Source: Ferrimonas futtsuensis DSM 18154 | GTDB lineage: Bacteria; Pseudomonadota; Gammaproteobacteria; Enterobacterales; Shewanellaceae | Direction: 5' to 3' | Assembly (NCBI RefSeq): GCF_000422645.1 | Contig: NZ_AUGL01000006.1 | Span: forward strand, 62,001-126,000 | Length of the DNA: 64,000 bases | Part shown: piece after piece, positions 18,961 through 28,479 of the stretch | Position numbering within the stretch: the stretch's first letter is position 1 | Layout of the letters: each line of letters begins with the position of its first letter | Made by a program: the position numbers and the translations under genes | Notes under the pieces: model-generated | What the model was told of the DNA's origin: nothing | Database searches by the model: none | Seen by the model: the letters and a program-made list of their open reading frames with translations, nothing else

Positions 18961-18984
18961 CCTCAAAGTCGTTAAAGCAGTTAC

Positions 18985-19014
18985 AAGGGGCCAAATGGCC
19001 CCTTTTCATTTTTA
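18985..19014 (+). terminator. Terminator between hisC and aroA
   Basis: AAGGGGCC / GGCCCCTT with a four-nt loop is followed by TTCATTTTT. It ends only about 15 nt before the aroA start, so partial read-through into aroA is likely. Confidence 0.75.
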
Positions 19015-19028
19015 TGCGGGAGTAGTCC

Positions 19029-20309
19029 ATGGAGCAGTTACACCTTTCTCCAATTTCCCGGGTTGATGGGGTCATCACCCTGCCCGGTTCCAAGAGCATC
19101 TCCAATCGTGCTCTGTTGCTGGCCACCCTGGCCAAAGGCACCACCAGACTGACCAATCTGCTGGACTCGGACGACATCCGCCACATGCTCAATGCCCTGG
19201 ATAGCCTGGGCGTGGGTTATCGCTACAACAAGGACGCGGCCACCATCGAAGTGGAGGGTCTGGGCGACCGTCTGGCCCGGGGCCAGCAAGTGGAGCTCTA
19301 TTTGGGCAATGCCGGTACCGCCATGCGCCCCCTGGCGGCGGCCCTGGCCATCGGCAGCGGCAAGTTCGTGCTGACCGGCGAGCCGAGGATGAAGGAGCGC
19401 CCCATCGGTCACCTGGTGGAGGCACTGGCCCCTCTGGGCGCCGACATTCGCTACCTGGAAAACCCCGGCTACCCACCCCTGGCCATCACTGCCGCCGAGC
19501 TCGAAGGCGGTGAAGTGGCGATAGACGGCTCCATCTCTTCTCAGTTCCTCACCGCGCTGCTGATGGTGGCGCCCCTGCTCAAGACGTCTCTGACCATCCG
19601 CGTCAAAGGGGAACTGGTCTCCAAACCCTACATCGACATCACCCTGGGGATGATGGCCCGCTTCGGGGTTGAGGTGCAGAACAACGACTATCAGAGCTTT
19701 GTGATCGGCGCTGGCCAGCAGTACGTCAGCCCCGGCGACTACCTGGTGGAGGGGGATGCAAGCTCCGCTTCCTATTTCCTGGCGGCGGCGGCCATTGGTG
19801 GCGGCAGCGTCGAGGTTCGCGGCGTCGGCACCGACAGCCTGCAGGGAGACAAGCACTTTGCCGATGTGTTGGAGGCGATGGGGGCCAAAGTGGAGTGGGG
19901 CAGGGATTTCATCCGTTGCAGCAGGGGCGATCTTAAAGGGGTGGACATGGACATGAATGCCATCCCGGATGCGGCGATGACCATTGCCACCACCGCGTTG
20001 TTTGCCAAAGGCCCCACCACCATCCGCAACATCTACAACTGGCGAGTGAAGGAGACCGACCGTCTTAGCGCCATGGCCACCGAGTTGCGCAAGGTGGGTG
20101 CCGTGGTGGAGGAGGGCGAGGATTACATCCGGGTGGACCCGGTTGCTGAACTCAGTCATGCCGAGATCGAGACCTACAACGATCACCGCATCGCCATGTG
20201 TTTCGCCATGCTGGCCGTCGGCGGCCAGGAGGTCACCATTCTGGACCCCGGCTGCACCGCCAAAACCTTCCCCGATTTCTTCGAGCGTCTTGCCGCCATC
20301 AGTCAGTAG
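19029..20309 (+). CDS. aroA: 5-Enolpyruvylshikimate-3-phosphate synthase
   Basis: AroA joins PEP and shikimate 3-phosphate, step six of the shikimate pathway. The 426 residues equal the class I length. The N-terminal [14 protein letters not shown] motif, the [11 protein letters not shown] motif with the glycine and proline of glyphosate-sensitive enzymes, [10 protein letters not shown] and the C-terminal [11 protein letters not shown] motif are all present. A GGGAG stands about nine nt before the ATG. It shares the serC-hisC-aroA transcription direction. Confidence 0.98.
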   Translation: MEQLHLSPISRVDGVITLPGSKSISNRALLLATLAKGTTRLTNLLDSDDIRHMLNALDSLGVGYRYNKDAATIEVEGLGDRLARGQQVELYLGNAGTAMRPLAAALAIGSGKFVLTGEPRMKERPIGHLVEALAPLGADIRYLENPGYPPLAITAAELEGGEVAIDGSISSQFLTALLMVAPLLKTSLTIRVKGELVSKPYIDITLGMMARFGVEVQNNDYQSFVIGAGQQYVSPGDYLVEGDASSASYFLAAAAIGGGSVEVRGVGTDSLQGDKHFADVLEAMGAKVEWGRDFIRCSRGDLKGVDMDMNAIPDAAMTIATTALFAKGPTTIRNIYNWRVKETDRLSAMATELRKVGAVVEEGEDYIRVDPVAELSHAEIETYNDHRIAMCFAMLAVGGQEVTILDPGCTAKTFPDFFERLAAISQ

Positions 20310-20337
20310 CAGCTGCTAAACTTGATGGTTTTCCCCA

Positions 20338-20362
20338 CCTCTGGGTCATTTTGACCCAGAGG
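20338..20362 (+). terminator. Hairpin after aroA, possible terminator
   Basis: CCTCTGGGTCA / TGACCCAGAGG is a perfect 11-bp stem with a three-T loop, 28 nt beyond the aroA stop. There is no T run after it, so it may be a rho-independent terminator only in part, or an mRNA 3'-end stabiliser. Confidence 0.5.
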
Positions 20363-20385
20363 ATTCAACAATTTAGCCCTAAGGG

Positions 20386-20413
20386 CTTACTTTAAGTCGG
20401 GAATCTGTATAAT
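20386..20413 (+). promoter_or_regulatory. Probable promoter of cmk-rpsA-ihfB
   Basis: A perfect TATAAT at 20408-20413 is preceded by a weak -35 (CTTACT, 20386-20391) with 16-nt spacing. It lies 88 nt before the cmk start. Confidence 0.55.
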
Positions 20414-20500
20414 AGGCCCGCTTTCCCGCCACCTGTGGTGATGGCAACCGTCAGGGTTATGGTCCTCTGGCGGAGAGAAAAAAGAATTTTGGAGACAAGC

Positions 20501-21184
20501 ATGCCTCAACAGGCCCCTGTGATTACCATTGACGGACCCGGTGGGGTAGGCAAAGGCACTGTGTGCCATCTGCTGGCTGAGAAGCTGGGTTGGCACCTGC
20601 TGGATTCAGGCGCCATTTACCGCGTTCTGGCTCTGGCGGCAATGCACCACAACATCGAGCTGGATAACGAAGAGGGCCTGGCCCTGACCGCCGCTCACCT
20701 GGACGTTTCCTTCAGCCCCGATGAAGAGGGCGGCATCAAAGTGGTGCTGGAAGGGGAAGTGGTCAGCCGGGAGATCCGCACCCAGGAGTGCGCCAACGCG
20801 GCGTCAAAAGTGGCGGCTTTTCCACGGGTTCGCGAAGCTCTGCTGCGCCGTCAAAGAGGATTTCGGGTGGATCCCGGCCTGATTGCCGACGGCCGCGACA
20901 TGGGAACAGTGGTGTTCCCTGACGCAGAGGCTAAAATCTTTATGACTGCCAGTGCACAAGAGCGCGCGCGCCGACGTTACTTGCAGTTGAAGGAGAAGGG
21001 CTTAGATGCTAGTATTGACCGCCTTTTGGCGGAGATACAGGAGCGCGATGAGCGCGATGCCAACCGTAAGGTGGCACCCATGAAGCCCGCTGAAGACGCA
21101 TTACTGATTGATACTACGGAGCTGTCCATCGACCAGGTGGTTGATAAGGTACTACGCTTCGTAGTGGAAAAACTGGGCCGATAA
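20501..21184 (+). CDS. cmk: Cytidylate kinase
   Basis: Cmk phosphorylates CMP and dCMP. The ATG at 20501 ([19 protein letters not shown]) aligns with the E. coli start and has GGAGA five nt upstream, giving 227 residues. The P-loop is [22 protein letters not shown] binds the nucleotide; [16 protein letters not shown] and the RDxxDxNR lid region (ERDERDANR) complete the fold. It is followed by rpsA after 102 nt, the conserved cmk-rpsA order. Confidence 0.98.
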   Translation: MPQQAPVITIDGPGGVGKGTVCHLLAEKLGWHLLDSGAIYRVLALAAMHHNIELDNEEGLALTAAHLDVSFSPDEEGGIKVVLEGEVVSREIRTQECANAASKVAAFPRVREALLRRQRGFRVDPGLIADGRDMGTVVFPDAEAKIFMTASAQERARRRYLQLKEKGLDASIDRLLAEIQERDERDANRKVAPMKPAEDALLIDTTELSIDQVVDKVLRFVVEKLGR

Positions 21185-21198
21185 CGGTCCGCATACCG

Positions 21199-21258
21199 CC
21201 CGTTTCAAGGAGTGAAGTGGGTTTTTGGCAACTACCCCATGTCCAGGATGGCACATGG
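21199..21258 (+). promoter_or_regulatory. Ribosomal protein S1 leader, GGA-loop hairpins
   Basis: The rpsA leader folds into two hairpins that expose GGA. The first (21199-21221) pairs CCCGTTTCA with TGAAGTGGG over an AGGAG loop. The second (21237-21258) pairs CCATGT with ACATGG, then CC with GG, over AGGAT. No Shine-Dalgarno sequence precedes the rpsA start at 21287; the sequence there is AT-rich. In E. coli the rpsA initiation region has just this design, giving efficient translation without SD and autorepression by S1. Confidence 0.7.
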
Positions 21259-21286
21259 ATGACCACTATATATTTGTTGATTAAAC

Positions 21287-22954
21287 ATGACTGAATCTTT
21301 TGCTCAACTGTTTGAAGAATCCCTCAAGGATCTGGAAACCCGCCCCGGTGCCATCGTTAAAGGTACCGTTGTTGCTATCGAGAACGGCATCGTTCTGGTT
21401 GACGCCGGCCTGAAATCCGAGTCCGCCATCCCTGCCGAGCAGTTCAAGAACGCTAAGGGCGAGCTGGAGATCAACGTAGGCGATTCCGTAGACGTTGCTC
21501 TGGACGCTGTTGAAGATGGCTTCGGTGAGACCCAGCTGTCTCGCGAAAAAGCCAAGCGTCACGAAGCATGGCTGCGTCTGGAAAAAGCCTACGAAGATGA
21601 AGAGACCGTTATCGGTATCATCAACGGCAAGGTTAAAGGCGGTTTCACCGTCGAGCTGGAAGGCATCCGTGCGTTCCTGCCTGGTTCTCTGGTAGACGTA
21701 CGTCCTGTACGTGACACCACTCACCTGGAAGGCAAAGAGCTGGAATTCAAGGTGATCAAGCTGGACCAGAAGCGCAACAACGTTGTTGTTTCCCGTCGTG
21801 CGGTTATCGAGTCTGAGAACAGCGTTGAGCGTGAGCAGCTGCTGGAGAACCTGCAAGAAGGTCAAGAAGTTAAGGGTATCGTTAAGAACCTGACCGACTA
21901 CGGTGCCTTCGTAGACCTGGGCGGCGTTGACGGCCTGCTGCACATCACTGACATGGCTTGGAAGCGCGTTAAGCATCCTTCCGAGATCGTGAACGTTGGC
22001 GACGAGATCAACGTTAAGGTGCTGAAGTTCGACCGTGAGCGTACTCGCGTATCTCTGGGTCTGAAGCAACTGGGTGAAGATCCATGGGTAGCCATCGCTG
22101 GCCGTTACCCAGAAGGTACCAAGCTGACCGGTCGCGTGACCAACCTGACTGACTACGGCTGCTTCGTTGAGATCGAAGAGGGCGTTGAAGGTCTGGTACA
22201 CGTATCCGAAATGGATTGGACCAACAAGAACATCCACCCATCCAAGGTTGTTAGCCTGGGCGACAGCGTTGAAGTTATGGTTCTGGACATCGACGAAGAG
22301 CGTCGTCGTATCTCCCTGGGTCTGAAGCAGTGTAAAGCTAACCCATGGGATGAGTTCGCCTCCAACTTCAACAAGGGCGACAAGGTTTCCGGTAAGATCA
22401 AGTCCATCACCGACTTCGGTATCTTCATCGGCCTGGAAGGCGGCATCGACGGTCTGGTTCACCTGTCCGACATCTCTTGGAACGTTGCTGGCGAAGAAGC
22501 CGTTCGCGACTACAAGAAGGGCGAAGAGATCTCCGCTGTTGTTCTGTCTGTAGACCCTGAGCGTGAGCGCATCAGCCTGGGTGTTAAGCAGATTGAAGAA
22601 GATCCCTTTAACAAGTACCTGTCTGACAACAAAAAAGGTGCTATTGTTAAAGGTACCATCACTGCAGTTGACGCCAAGGGCGCCACTGTAGAGCTGGGCG
22701 AGAGCGTTGAAGGTTACATCCGTGTAGCTGACATCTCTCGTGATCGCATTGAAGATGCTTCCACCGTGCTGTCCGCCGGTGAAGAAGTAGAAGCCAAGTT
22801 TATGGGCGTTGATCGTAAGAACCGCACCATCAGCCTGTCCATCCGTGCTAAGGATGAGGCCGATGAGAAGGAAGCTATCGATACCCTGAACCAGCGTGAA
22901 GAAGCCACCTTCTCCAGCGCTATGGCTGAAGCCTTCAAAGCTGCTAAACAATAA
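21287..22954 (+). CDS. rpsA: 30S ribosomal protein S1
   Basis: S1 unfolds mRNA and delivers it to the 30S subunit. The 555 residues hold six S1 (OB-fold) domains, starting at about residues 20, 105, 190, 275, 362 and 449. Domains 3-6 show the clear RNA-binding pattern, e.g. [34 protein letters not shown] and [17 protein letters not shown]; domains 1-2 are the divergent ribosome-docking pair. The start has no SD but is preceded by the S1 leader hairpins. Codon use is strongly biased, as expected for a highly expressed gene. A structured spacer separates it from ihfB. Confidence 0.99.
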   Translation: MTESFAQLFEESLKDLETRPGAIVKGTVVAIENGIVLVDAGLKSESAIPAEQFKNAKGELEINVGDSVDVALDAVEDGFGETQLSREKAKRHEAWLRLEKAYEDEETVIGIINGKVKGGFTVELEGIRAFLPGSLVDVRPVRDTTHLEGKELEFKVIKLDQKRNNVVVSRRAVIESENSVEREQLLENLQEGQEVKGIVKNLTDYGAFVDLGGVDGLLHITDMAWKRVKHPSEIVNVGDEINVKVLKFDRERTRVSLGLKQLGEDPWVAIAGRYPEGTKLTGRVTNLTDYGCFVEIEEGVEGLVHVSEMDWTNKNIHPSKVVSLGDSVEVMVLDIDEERRRISLGLKQCKANPWDEFASNFNKGDKVSGKIKSITDFGIFIGLEGGIDGLVHLSDISWNVAGEEAVRDYKKGEEISAVVLSVDPERERISLGVKQIEEDPFNKYLSDNKKGAIVKGTITAVDAKGATVELGESVEGYIRVADISRDRIEDASTVLSAGEEVEAKFMGVDRKNRTISLSIRAKDEADEKEAIDTLNQREEATFSSAMAEAFKAAKQ

Positions 22955-22955
22955 T

Positions 22956-22994
22956 CGCCTGTTACATGGGGAACCTCGGTTCCCCATAAAGGCG
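22956..22994 (+). other. Intercistronic hairpin between rpsA and ihfB
   Basis: ATGGGGAAC pairs with GTTCCCCAT (22966-22987) across a four-nt loop; an outer CGCC/GGCG pairing (22956-22959 with 22991-22994) extends it. There is no T run, so it is more likely an attenuating or 3'-protecting structure than a full stop. Confidence 0.6.
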
Positions 22995-23022
22995 ACTGGT
23001 ATTGGCTTTTAGGAGAGCGAGG

Positions 23023-23313
23023 ATGACCAAGTCCGAACTTATCGAGAGATTGGCCAGTAAACAGTCGCACCTGTCCGGTAAGGAAGTGGAAGGTGCAATA
23101 AAAGAGATGCTGGAGCAGATGGCAACCACGCTGGAGCAGGGGGATCGCATTGAGATCCGCGGCTTCGGCAGCTTTTCGCTTCATTATCGGGCTCCTCGGG
23201 TTGGCCGTAACCCCAAGACTGGGGATGCCGTTGAGCTGACTGGCAAATACGTACCTCATTTCAAACCGGGCAAAGAGTTGCGCGAACGCGTCAACCAAAG
23301 CCTACAGGGTTGA
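23023..23313 (+). CDS. ihfB: Integration host factor subunit beta
   Basis: IhfB with IhfA bends DNA at specific sites. The ATG at 23023 ([17 protein letters not shown]) gives 96 residues and aligns with E. coli IhfB; AGGAG precedes it. The DNA-binding arm region [22 protein letters not shown] with the intercalating proline is intact. It is the last gene of cmk-rpsA-ihfB. Confidence 0.98.
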   Translation: MTKSELIERLASKQSHLSGKEVEGAIKEMLEQMATTLEQGDRIEIRGFGSFSLHYRAPRVGRNPKTGDAVELTGKYVPHFKPGKELRERVNQSLQG

Positions 23314-23320
23314 TTAAATA

Positions 23321-23347
23321 AAAGCCTCCGCATTGCGGAGGCTTTTT
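23321..23347 (+). terminator. Rho-independent terminator of the rpsA-ihfB unit
   Basis: AAAGCCTCCG / CGGAGGCTTT with a four-nt loop and a T run starts 8 nt after the ihfB stop. Confidence 0.9.
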
Positions 23348-23576
23348 AGTATCTGGCGCCTGCAAACAGAGTCGTTTATTACCCTGTGCTTTGCGGTGTC
23401 GGAATATGGGATCGTGTTCGTATCGTTTGTATTCGGGCGAAGGCCAACCGCGTCCGCCATCAGGCTCGTCGATGGGTTGCCGTCACTCCCGAACAAATTC
23501 TCCAACCACGCCCTAGCCATGATTTTCTTTTTATAAGATAATCTTATTCCCTGTCTGATGCTCATGAGGAGCCACA

Positions 23577-23864
23577 GTGAAAGCCCTGCTTATCACGGCA
23601 CTGATTGCTGTCTTCTTCATTGTTGCCATGGCCTTCGGCGCTCGCAACGATGAGGTGATCACCCTGAACTACTTTATTGCTCGCGGTGAATTCTCACTGC
23701 CCATGGTATTGGCGGTGACCTTCTTCAGCGGTTTTGTGATCAGCTGGCTGATCACCATGGCACTGATGCTGGGTCAAAGATTCAAATTGAGAAGAATCTA
23801 TGCCCGTAACCAGCAACTGGAGAAGCGGTTAGCCGAGCTCGAGTCCAACAACACCAATGCTTGA
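23577..23864 (+). CDS. lapA: LapA family inner-membrane protein (YciS)
   Basis: LapA works with LapB in lipopolysaccharide assembly control. The start is GTG at 23577 with GAGGA nearby upstream. The 95 residues contain two membrane helices (about 3-21 and 42-64) and a C-terminal helix with coiled-coil character (RIYARNQQLEKRLAELES). Size and the RNDEVITLNYF segment after helix 1 fit the DUF1049/LapA family. It overlaps lapB by 8 nt. Confidence 0.93.
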   Translation: MKALLITALIAVFFIVAMAFGARNDEVITLNYFIARGEFSLPMVLAVTFFSGFVISWLITMALMLGQRFKLRRIYARNQQLEKRLAELESNNTNA

Positions 23865-25014
23865 GCTGTTTTTCCTACTTCTGCCCATCGCCGCCGCCTA
23901 CGGCTGGTACATGGGCCAGCGCAGCGCCGGTCAGACCGAGCGCAAGCGCAGCCGTGCTCTCTCCAAGAATTACTACGATGGCCTGAACTACCTGCTGTCA
24001 GACCAGCCGGATAAGGCGGTCGATCTTTTTATCGAACTGCTGCAAGTCGATGAAGAGACCTTCGAAACGCACCTCTCCCTTGGAAACCTGTTTCGTAAGC
24101 GGGGCGAGGTTGACCGTTCCATCCGCATCCACCAGAACCTCATCGCCCGGCCTCACCTGACCACAGAGCAGAGGGATGCGGCGATGATGGAGCTGGGTAA
24201 GGATTACCTGGCTGCCGGTCTGTACGATCGGGCCGAAGATCTGTTCCTGAAGCTGGTGAAAGAGCCGGATCACAGTCAGGATGCCGAGCGCCAGTTGCTC
24301 TCCATCTACCAGGCCACCAAGGAGTGGTGGAAGGCGATCAAGGTGGCGCGCAAGTTTGGTCGAGTCAGTCGCAAGGAGCTCAAGCCTGTGGTGGCCCACT
24401 ACTACTGTGAGCTTGCCCAACAGGCATCCGAGCCCGCCGAGCGGATGAAGCTGTTGGACAAGGCGCTCTCCACCGACAGCCACTGCGTCCGTGCCATGGT
24501 GGAAAAGATCCGGGTCCTGGAAGGTAAGGATAACGCCGGAGCGGCCAAGTTGGTGAACCAACTGGTGGCGGCGGCGCCGGACATGTTGCCCGAAGTGCTG
24601 GATGATGCCGAGGCCATTTTCCATCAACTGGGGCTGGACGATCAATTTGTGGCTCTGCTGCACTCGGTGATGGAACGTGACGGCAACGTCAGTACCCTGC
24701 TGAAGCTGGTGGACATCACCGCTCAGACCTCGGGCGCCGATCAGGCGGAGATGCTGCTTCTGGAGCAGCTCAAGCGTCAGCCCACCATGCGTGGCTTCCA
24801 CCATCTGATGAAGTTGCAGATGGAGCAGGCGGATCTCGGCGCCGGTAAGGAGCGTATTGAGATGCTCTCCAAGTTGGTGGAAGCGCAGATAAAACTCAGG
24901 CCCATCTACCGTTGTCGCCGTTGCGGTTTTCCCTCCCACAGCCTCTACTGGCACTGCCCCTCCTGTAAGAGTTGGGGGGAGGGCAAACGTATCCGCGGCC
25001 TCGATGGCGAATAG
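23857..25014 (+). CDS. lapB: Lipopolysaccharide assembly protein B (YciM)
   Basis: LapB anchors by one N-terminal helix (residues 1-19) and acts in the cytoplasm, where it brings FtsH to LpxC and so limits LPS synthesis. The 385 residues show an array of TPR repeats from about residue 35 (e.g. YYDGLNYLLSDQPDKAVDLFIELL) and a C-terminal rubredoxin-type metal site, CRRCGF and CPSCKSW, which is essential in E. coli LapB. The lapA-lapB-pyrF order is the same as in E. coli. Confidence 0.97.
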   Translation: MLELFFLLLPIAAAYGWYMGQRSAGQTERKRSRALSKNYYDGLNYLLSDQPDKAVDLFIELLQVDEETFETHLSLGNLFRKRGEVDRSIRIHQNLIARPHLTTEQRDAAMMELGKDYLAAGLYDRAEDLFLKLVKEPDHSQDAERQLLSIYQATKEWWKAIKVARKFGRVSRKELKPVVAHYYCELAQQASEPAERMKLLDKALSTDSHCVRAMVEKIRVLEGKDNAGAAKLVNQLVAAAPDMLPEVLDDAEAIFHQLGLDDQFVALLHSVMERDGNVSTLLKLVDITAQTSGADQAEMLLLEQLKRQPTMRGFHHLMKLQMEQADLGAGKERIEMLSKLVEAQIKLRPIYRCRRCGFPSHSLYWHCPSCKSWGEGKRIRGLDGE

Positions 25015-25086
25015 ATCAGCTGCGCCGGTGCGCAGCAAACTCCAATACTAAGAACTACCGATAACACCCTACAACCGGAGACACCC

Positions 25087-25785
25087 ATGCAAAATGACCC
25101 TAAGGTGCTGATCGCACTGGACTTCAATGACGCAGAGACCGCACTGAGCTTTGTCTCTGATCTGGATGCCTCCCAATGTCGACTCAAAGTGGGTAAAGAG
25201 CTGTTTACCTCTTTCGGCCCTCAGTTTGTTAAAAGCCTGATAGATCAAGGCTTCGACGTTTTCCTGGACCTCAAGTTTCACGACATTCCCAACACCGTGG
25301 CCAAGGCGGTGGCCGCCGCAGCCGAGCTGGGGGTGTGGATGGTGAACGTGCACGCCGGCGGGGGCAGCCGCATGATGACAGCCGCCGCCGACGCCCTCAG
25401 GCCCTATGGCGACCAGGCCCCGCTGCTGATTGCCGTGACCATGCTGACCTCCATGGAGGAGAGCGAACTGGCCGAACTGGGGGTGGCCCGCAGCGCCGAG
25501 GAGCACGTACTGGCTCTGGCCAAGCTGGCAAAAGCCAGTGGCCTGGATGGGGTGGTGTGCTCCGCCCGCGAAGCGTCCATGCTCAAAACCGAACTGGGCA
25601 GCGATTTTAAGCTGGTGACCCCGGGCATTCGTCCCGCAGGCGCCGACAAGGGCGATCAGAAGCGGGTAATGACCCCGGCCGAAGCCGTGGCCGCCGGCAG
25701 TGATTACCTGGTGATTGGCCGTCCCATCACCAAGGCTGAGTCTCCTGTCAAGGCGCTGGAAGAGATTAACGTCACTCTGTCTTAA
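25087..25785 (+). CDS. pyrF: Orotidine-5'-phosphate decarboxylase
   Basis: PyrF makes UMP from OMP, the last step of de novo pyrimidine synthesis. The 232-residue protein has the catalytic Lys-x-x-Asp-Ile region [17 protein letters not shown], the N-terminal VLIALDFND and the C-terminal phosphate-binding [18 protein letters not shown] and YLVIGRPIT segments. CGGAGA stands about seven nt before the ATG. It is followed by a terminator. Confidence 0.98.
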   Translation: MQNDPKVLIALDFNDAETALSFVSDLDASQCRLKVGKELFTSFGPQFVKSLIDQGFDVFLDLKFHDIPNTVAKAVAAAAELGVWMVNVHAGGGSRMMTAAADALRPYGDQAPLLIAVTMLTSMEESELAELGVARSAEEHVLALAKLAKASGLDGVVCSAREASMLKTELGSDFKLVTPGIRPAGADKGDQKRVMTPAEAVAAGSDYLVIGRPITKAESPVKALEEINVTLS

Positions 25786-25803
25786 GCAGAATCAGGCTGC
25801 CAG

Positions 25804-25830
25804 GGGCGACTCAGTTGAGTCGCCTTTTTT
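25804..25830 (+). terminator. Rho-independent terminator of pyrF
   Basis: GGCGACTCA / TGAGTCGCC with a very short loop is followed by six T. Confidence 0.9.
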
Positions 25831-25866
25831 ATTTTTCACCGGGAAACTGCGACTCTCACTTGTCAA

Positions 25867-25884
25867 ACCAAGCAAACGCTTGGT
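25867..25884. promoter_or_regulatory. Palindromic operator upstream of the BKACE gene
   Basis: ACCAAGC-AAAC-GCTTGGT is a perfect 7-4-7 inverted repeat, 31 nt before the start codon at 25916. Its size and sequence resemble operators of TetR-family regulators of fatty-acid and amino-acid catabolic genes. The regulator is not encoded in this window. Confidence 0.55.
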
Positions 25885-25915
25885 ACGTTAGCCTAACTAA
25901 TGACCAGGAGGGTTT

Positions 25916-26770
25916 ATGACGCACAAGGCCGTGATCACCTGCGCCCTGACCGGGGTGCTCACCGACCCCAGCCGCCACCCGGTGCCGGTCACCCCAGCAC
26001 AGATGGCAGCCGAGGCCAAGTCGGCCTTTGATGCCGGTGCCAGCATCATGCACATCCACTTTCGCCGCCAGCAGCCAGGCAAAGGCCACCTGCCCAGCTG
26101 GGAGCCCCAGGTTGCCCAGGAGATCGCCGAGGCGATACGCCACGCCTGTCCCGGGGTGCTGCTGAACTTCACCACCGGAGTGATCGGACGGGATCAATCA
26201 GGCCCCCTGGCTTGCCTCGAACAGAGCCGCCCGGAGATTGCCGCCTGTAATGCCGGCAGCCTCAACTACCTCAAGGTCACCTCTGACGGAAACTGGGCCT
26301 GGCCGCCGATGCTGTTCGACAATCCCGCCGACAAGGTGGAGGAGATGGTCAGTCACTGCCAGCGCTGGGCCATTCGCCCCGAATTCGAATGTTTCGATCT
26401 GGGCATAGTGCGCAGCGTCGCCATGTATCAGCAGGTAGGCATGGTGACACGACCCAACTACAACCTGGTGATGGGGGTGGCCTCCGGCATGCCGGCTGAT
26501 CCGGATCTGTTGCCCCTGCTCAGGCGCTATATGTTGCCCGAGGCCCTGTGGCAGACCACGGTGATCGGTCGCCGGGAGATCTGGCCGGTCCATCGCAGGA
26601 CCGCCGAGTTGGGCGGGCATCTTCGCACCGGCCTGGAAGACAGCTTCTATCTGCCCGATGGCAGCCGGGCCAGGGGCAACGGCGAGATGATTTCCGCCCT
26701 GGCGACACTGGCCGAGGAAACCGGGCGGAGCATCGCCAGTCCTGAGGAGGCCAGGGCCATCTATCTTTAG
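25916..26770 (+). CDS. BKACE family beta-keto acid cleavage enzyme (DUF849)
   Basis: BKACE enzymes condense a beta-keto acid with acetyl-CoA and split it into a CoA ester and acetoacetate; the founding member is 3-keto-5-aminohexanoate cleavage enzyme Kce. The 284-residue barrel begins VITCALTGVLTD and has the zinc ligands HIHFR in the second strand, the FTTGV strand, and the PEFECFDLG and YNLVMGVASGMP segments typical of the family. AGGAGG stands before the ATG. Specificity differs widely within BKACE and cannot be read here. It is followed after 80 nt by an acyl-CoA ligase on the same strand, so the two may handle one keto acid or a product of its cleavage. Confidence 0.85.
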   Translation: MTHKAVITCALTGVLTDPSRHPVPVTPAQMAAEAKSAFDAGASIMHIHFRRQQPGKGHLPSWEPQVAQEIAEAIRHACPGVLLNFTTGVIGRDQSGPLACLEQSRPEIAACNAGSLNYLKVTSDGNWAWPPMLFDNPADKVEEMVSHCQRWAIRPEFECFDLGIVRSVAMYQQVGMVTRPNYNLVMGVASGMPADPDLLPLLRRYMLPEALWQTTVIGRREIWPVHRRTAELGGHLRTGLEDSFYLPDGSRARGNGEMISALATLAEETGRSIASPEEARAIYL

Positions 26771-26850
26771 ATTGAGCTTGGTTTTGTGGGGGAGGTGGTA
26801 AGAGCCCTGTAAATCGGTCGGCGCCGTCGCCGCACTACCTGGAGGGATCC

Positions 26851-28413
26851 ATGCAACTGACCCAGATGATAAAGCGCAACGCGGCGCTTTATCCCAATAA
26901 GACCGCCACCCTCTGTGGCTCCCGACATCACAGCTGGTCCCAGCTGACACAGCGAGTGGCCAAGGCGGCGTCACTGCTCAGTGGCTGCGGCGCCGGTGAG
27001 GGCGACAGAGTCGCGGTGCTGGCTTTGAACAGCGACCGCTACTACGAGCAGTTCTTTGCGGTGCCCTGGTCGGGTTCCGTGCTGGTGCCGCTCAATATCC
27101 GCTGGTCAGTCAAAGAGAACCTGTTTGCCCTGAAGGACTCCGGCGCCAAGGTGCTGGTGGTGGACGATGCCTTTCTCCCTGCCGCCGAAGCGATTCTCGC
27201 CGGGGACAGCATGGTGGAGCGGGTGATTCACATCGGCGACGCTGCCACACCTCACGGCATGGTCGACTACGCCGCCGAGCTCGAGGGTCAAACGCCGATG
27301 GAAGACGTCGGCAGGGGCGGGGAGGCACTGGCCGGGATCTATTACACCGGCGGCACCACCGGGTTTCCCAAGGGGGTGATGCTCAGCCACCACAACCTGT
27401 GGATCTCCAGCGTGTCCGCCTCCCTGGGGCTGGACTTGGCGCACCCTGACGTGCGCTATTTGCACGCGGCGCCGATGTTTCATGCGGCGGATATCGCCAT
27501 GTCCTATGCCACCACCATCTGCAGTGCCGCCCAGGTGTTCATACCCGCTTTTGATTGCCAGGCCCTGGTGGCCGCCATCGCCGAGCACCGAGTCACCCAC
27601 ACCCTGCTGGTGCCCACCATGATCACCATGCTGTTGGGATCCGGGGTGATCCAGGGGGCCGATCTCTCCAGCTTGCAATCCATTGTCTATGGGGCGTCGC
27701 CCATGCCCGAGGGCACGCTGCGCCAGGCGTTGGCGGACCTGGCTGGGGTGGGATTTATCCAGGCCTACGGCCAGACAGAGCTGGCGCCGCTGGCCACCAT
27801 ACTGCCGGCTCGTTACCACGTCCTCGACGGTCCCTTTGCCGGCAAGCTGCGTTCTGCCGGGCAGGCGGTGAGCTGCGTGGAACTGGAGGTGATTGACCCC
27901 ACAGGCGTGCCAGTGCCCTGTGGCCAGGTGGGCGAGGTGCGGGTCCGTGGTGGCAACGCCATGCAGGGGTACTGGAACCGGCCCGAAGAGAGCGCGGCGG
28001 TGATGGTCGACGGCTGGATCCACACCGGCGATGCCGGATACCTGGATAACGACGGCTTCCTGTTCCTGGTGGACAGGGTGAAGGACATGATCGTCACCGG
28101 CGGGGAGAATGTTTACTCCGCCGAGGTGGAAAGTGCCCTGTCCCGCCATCCGGCGGTGGCCGAAGTGGTGGTCATTGGCATCCCCAGTGACCGCTGGGGG
28201 GAGCAGGTGCACGCCCTGGTGCGTCTCAAGCCGGATCAGCGTCTGCAGGAGGGCGAGCTCATCCGCTTCTGTCAGGGTGAAATTGCCGGCTACAAGTGCC
28301 CGCGCAGCGTGGAGGTTCGCACCAACCCCTTCCCGGTGACCGGTGCCGGTAAGCTGCGTAAGGGGGATCTGCGTGCGCCATACTGGGAAGGGCACCAGAG
28401 ACGGGTGAACTGA
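26851..28413 (+). CDS. AMP-forming acyl-CoA synthetase
   Basis: This ANL-superfamily ligase of 520 residues activates a carboxylic acid as acyl-AMP, then as the CoA thioester. Motifs: the P-loop YYTGGTTGFPKGV at about residue 164, AYGQTEL near 306, HTGDAGYLDNDGF near 390, DRVKDMIVTGGENVYSAEVE near 408, and the C-terminal catalytic lysine in GAGKLRKGD near 501. It resembles medium/long-chain or fatty-acid ligases rather than acetyl-CoA synthetase; no signal or membrane segment is visible. GGAGG precedes the ATG. Its partner is the BKACE gene upstream. Confidence 0.88.
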   Translation: MQLTQMIKRNAALYPNKTATLCGSRHHSWSQLTQRVAKAASLLSGCGAGEGDRVAVLALNSDRYYEQFFAVPWSGSVLVPLNIRWSVKENLFALKDSGAKVLVVDDAFLPAAEAILAGDSMVERVIHIGDAATPHGMVDYAAELEGQTPMEDVGRGGEALAGIYYTGGTTGFPKGVMLSHHNLWISSVSASLGLDLAHPDVRYLHAAPMFHAADIAMSYATTICSAAQVFIPAFDCQALVAAIAEHRVTHTLLVPTMITMLLGSGVIQGADLSSLQSIVYGASPMPEGTLRQALADLAGVGFIQAYGQTELAPLATILPARYHVLDGPFAGKLRSAGQAVSCVELEVIDPTGVPVPCGQVGEVRVRGGNAMQGYWNRPEESAAVMVDGWIHTGDAGYLDNDGFLFLVDRVKDMIVTGGENVYSAEVESALSRHPAVAEVVVIGIPSDRWGEQVHALVRLKPDQRLQEGELIRFCQGEIAGYKCPRSVEVRTNPFPVTGAGKLRKGDLRAPYWEGHQRRVN

Positions 28414-28430
28414 GGATTTACGCGTTAATA

Positions 28431-28459
28431 AAAAAGCCAGCCCACTTGGGCTGGCTTTT
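28431..28459. terminator. Bidirectional terminator between the ligase gene and metG
   Basis: AAAAAGCCAGCCC / GGGCTGGCTTTT with a four-nt loop has an A run on one side and a T run on the other, so it can stop transcription from both converging genes. Confidence 0.85.
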
Positions 28460-28479
28460 CGCAATTGCGATGACCGGGT

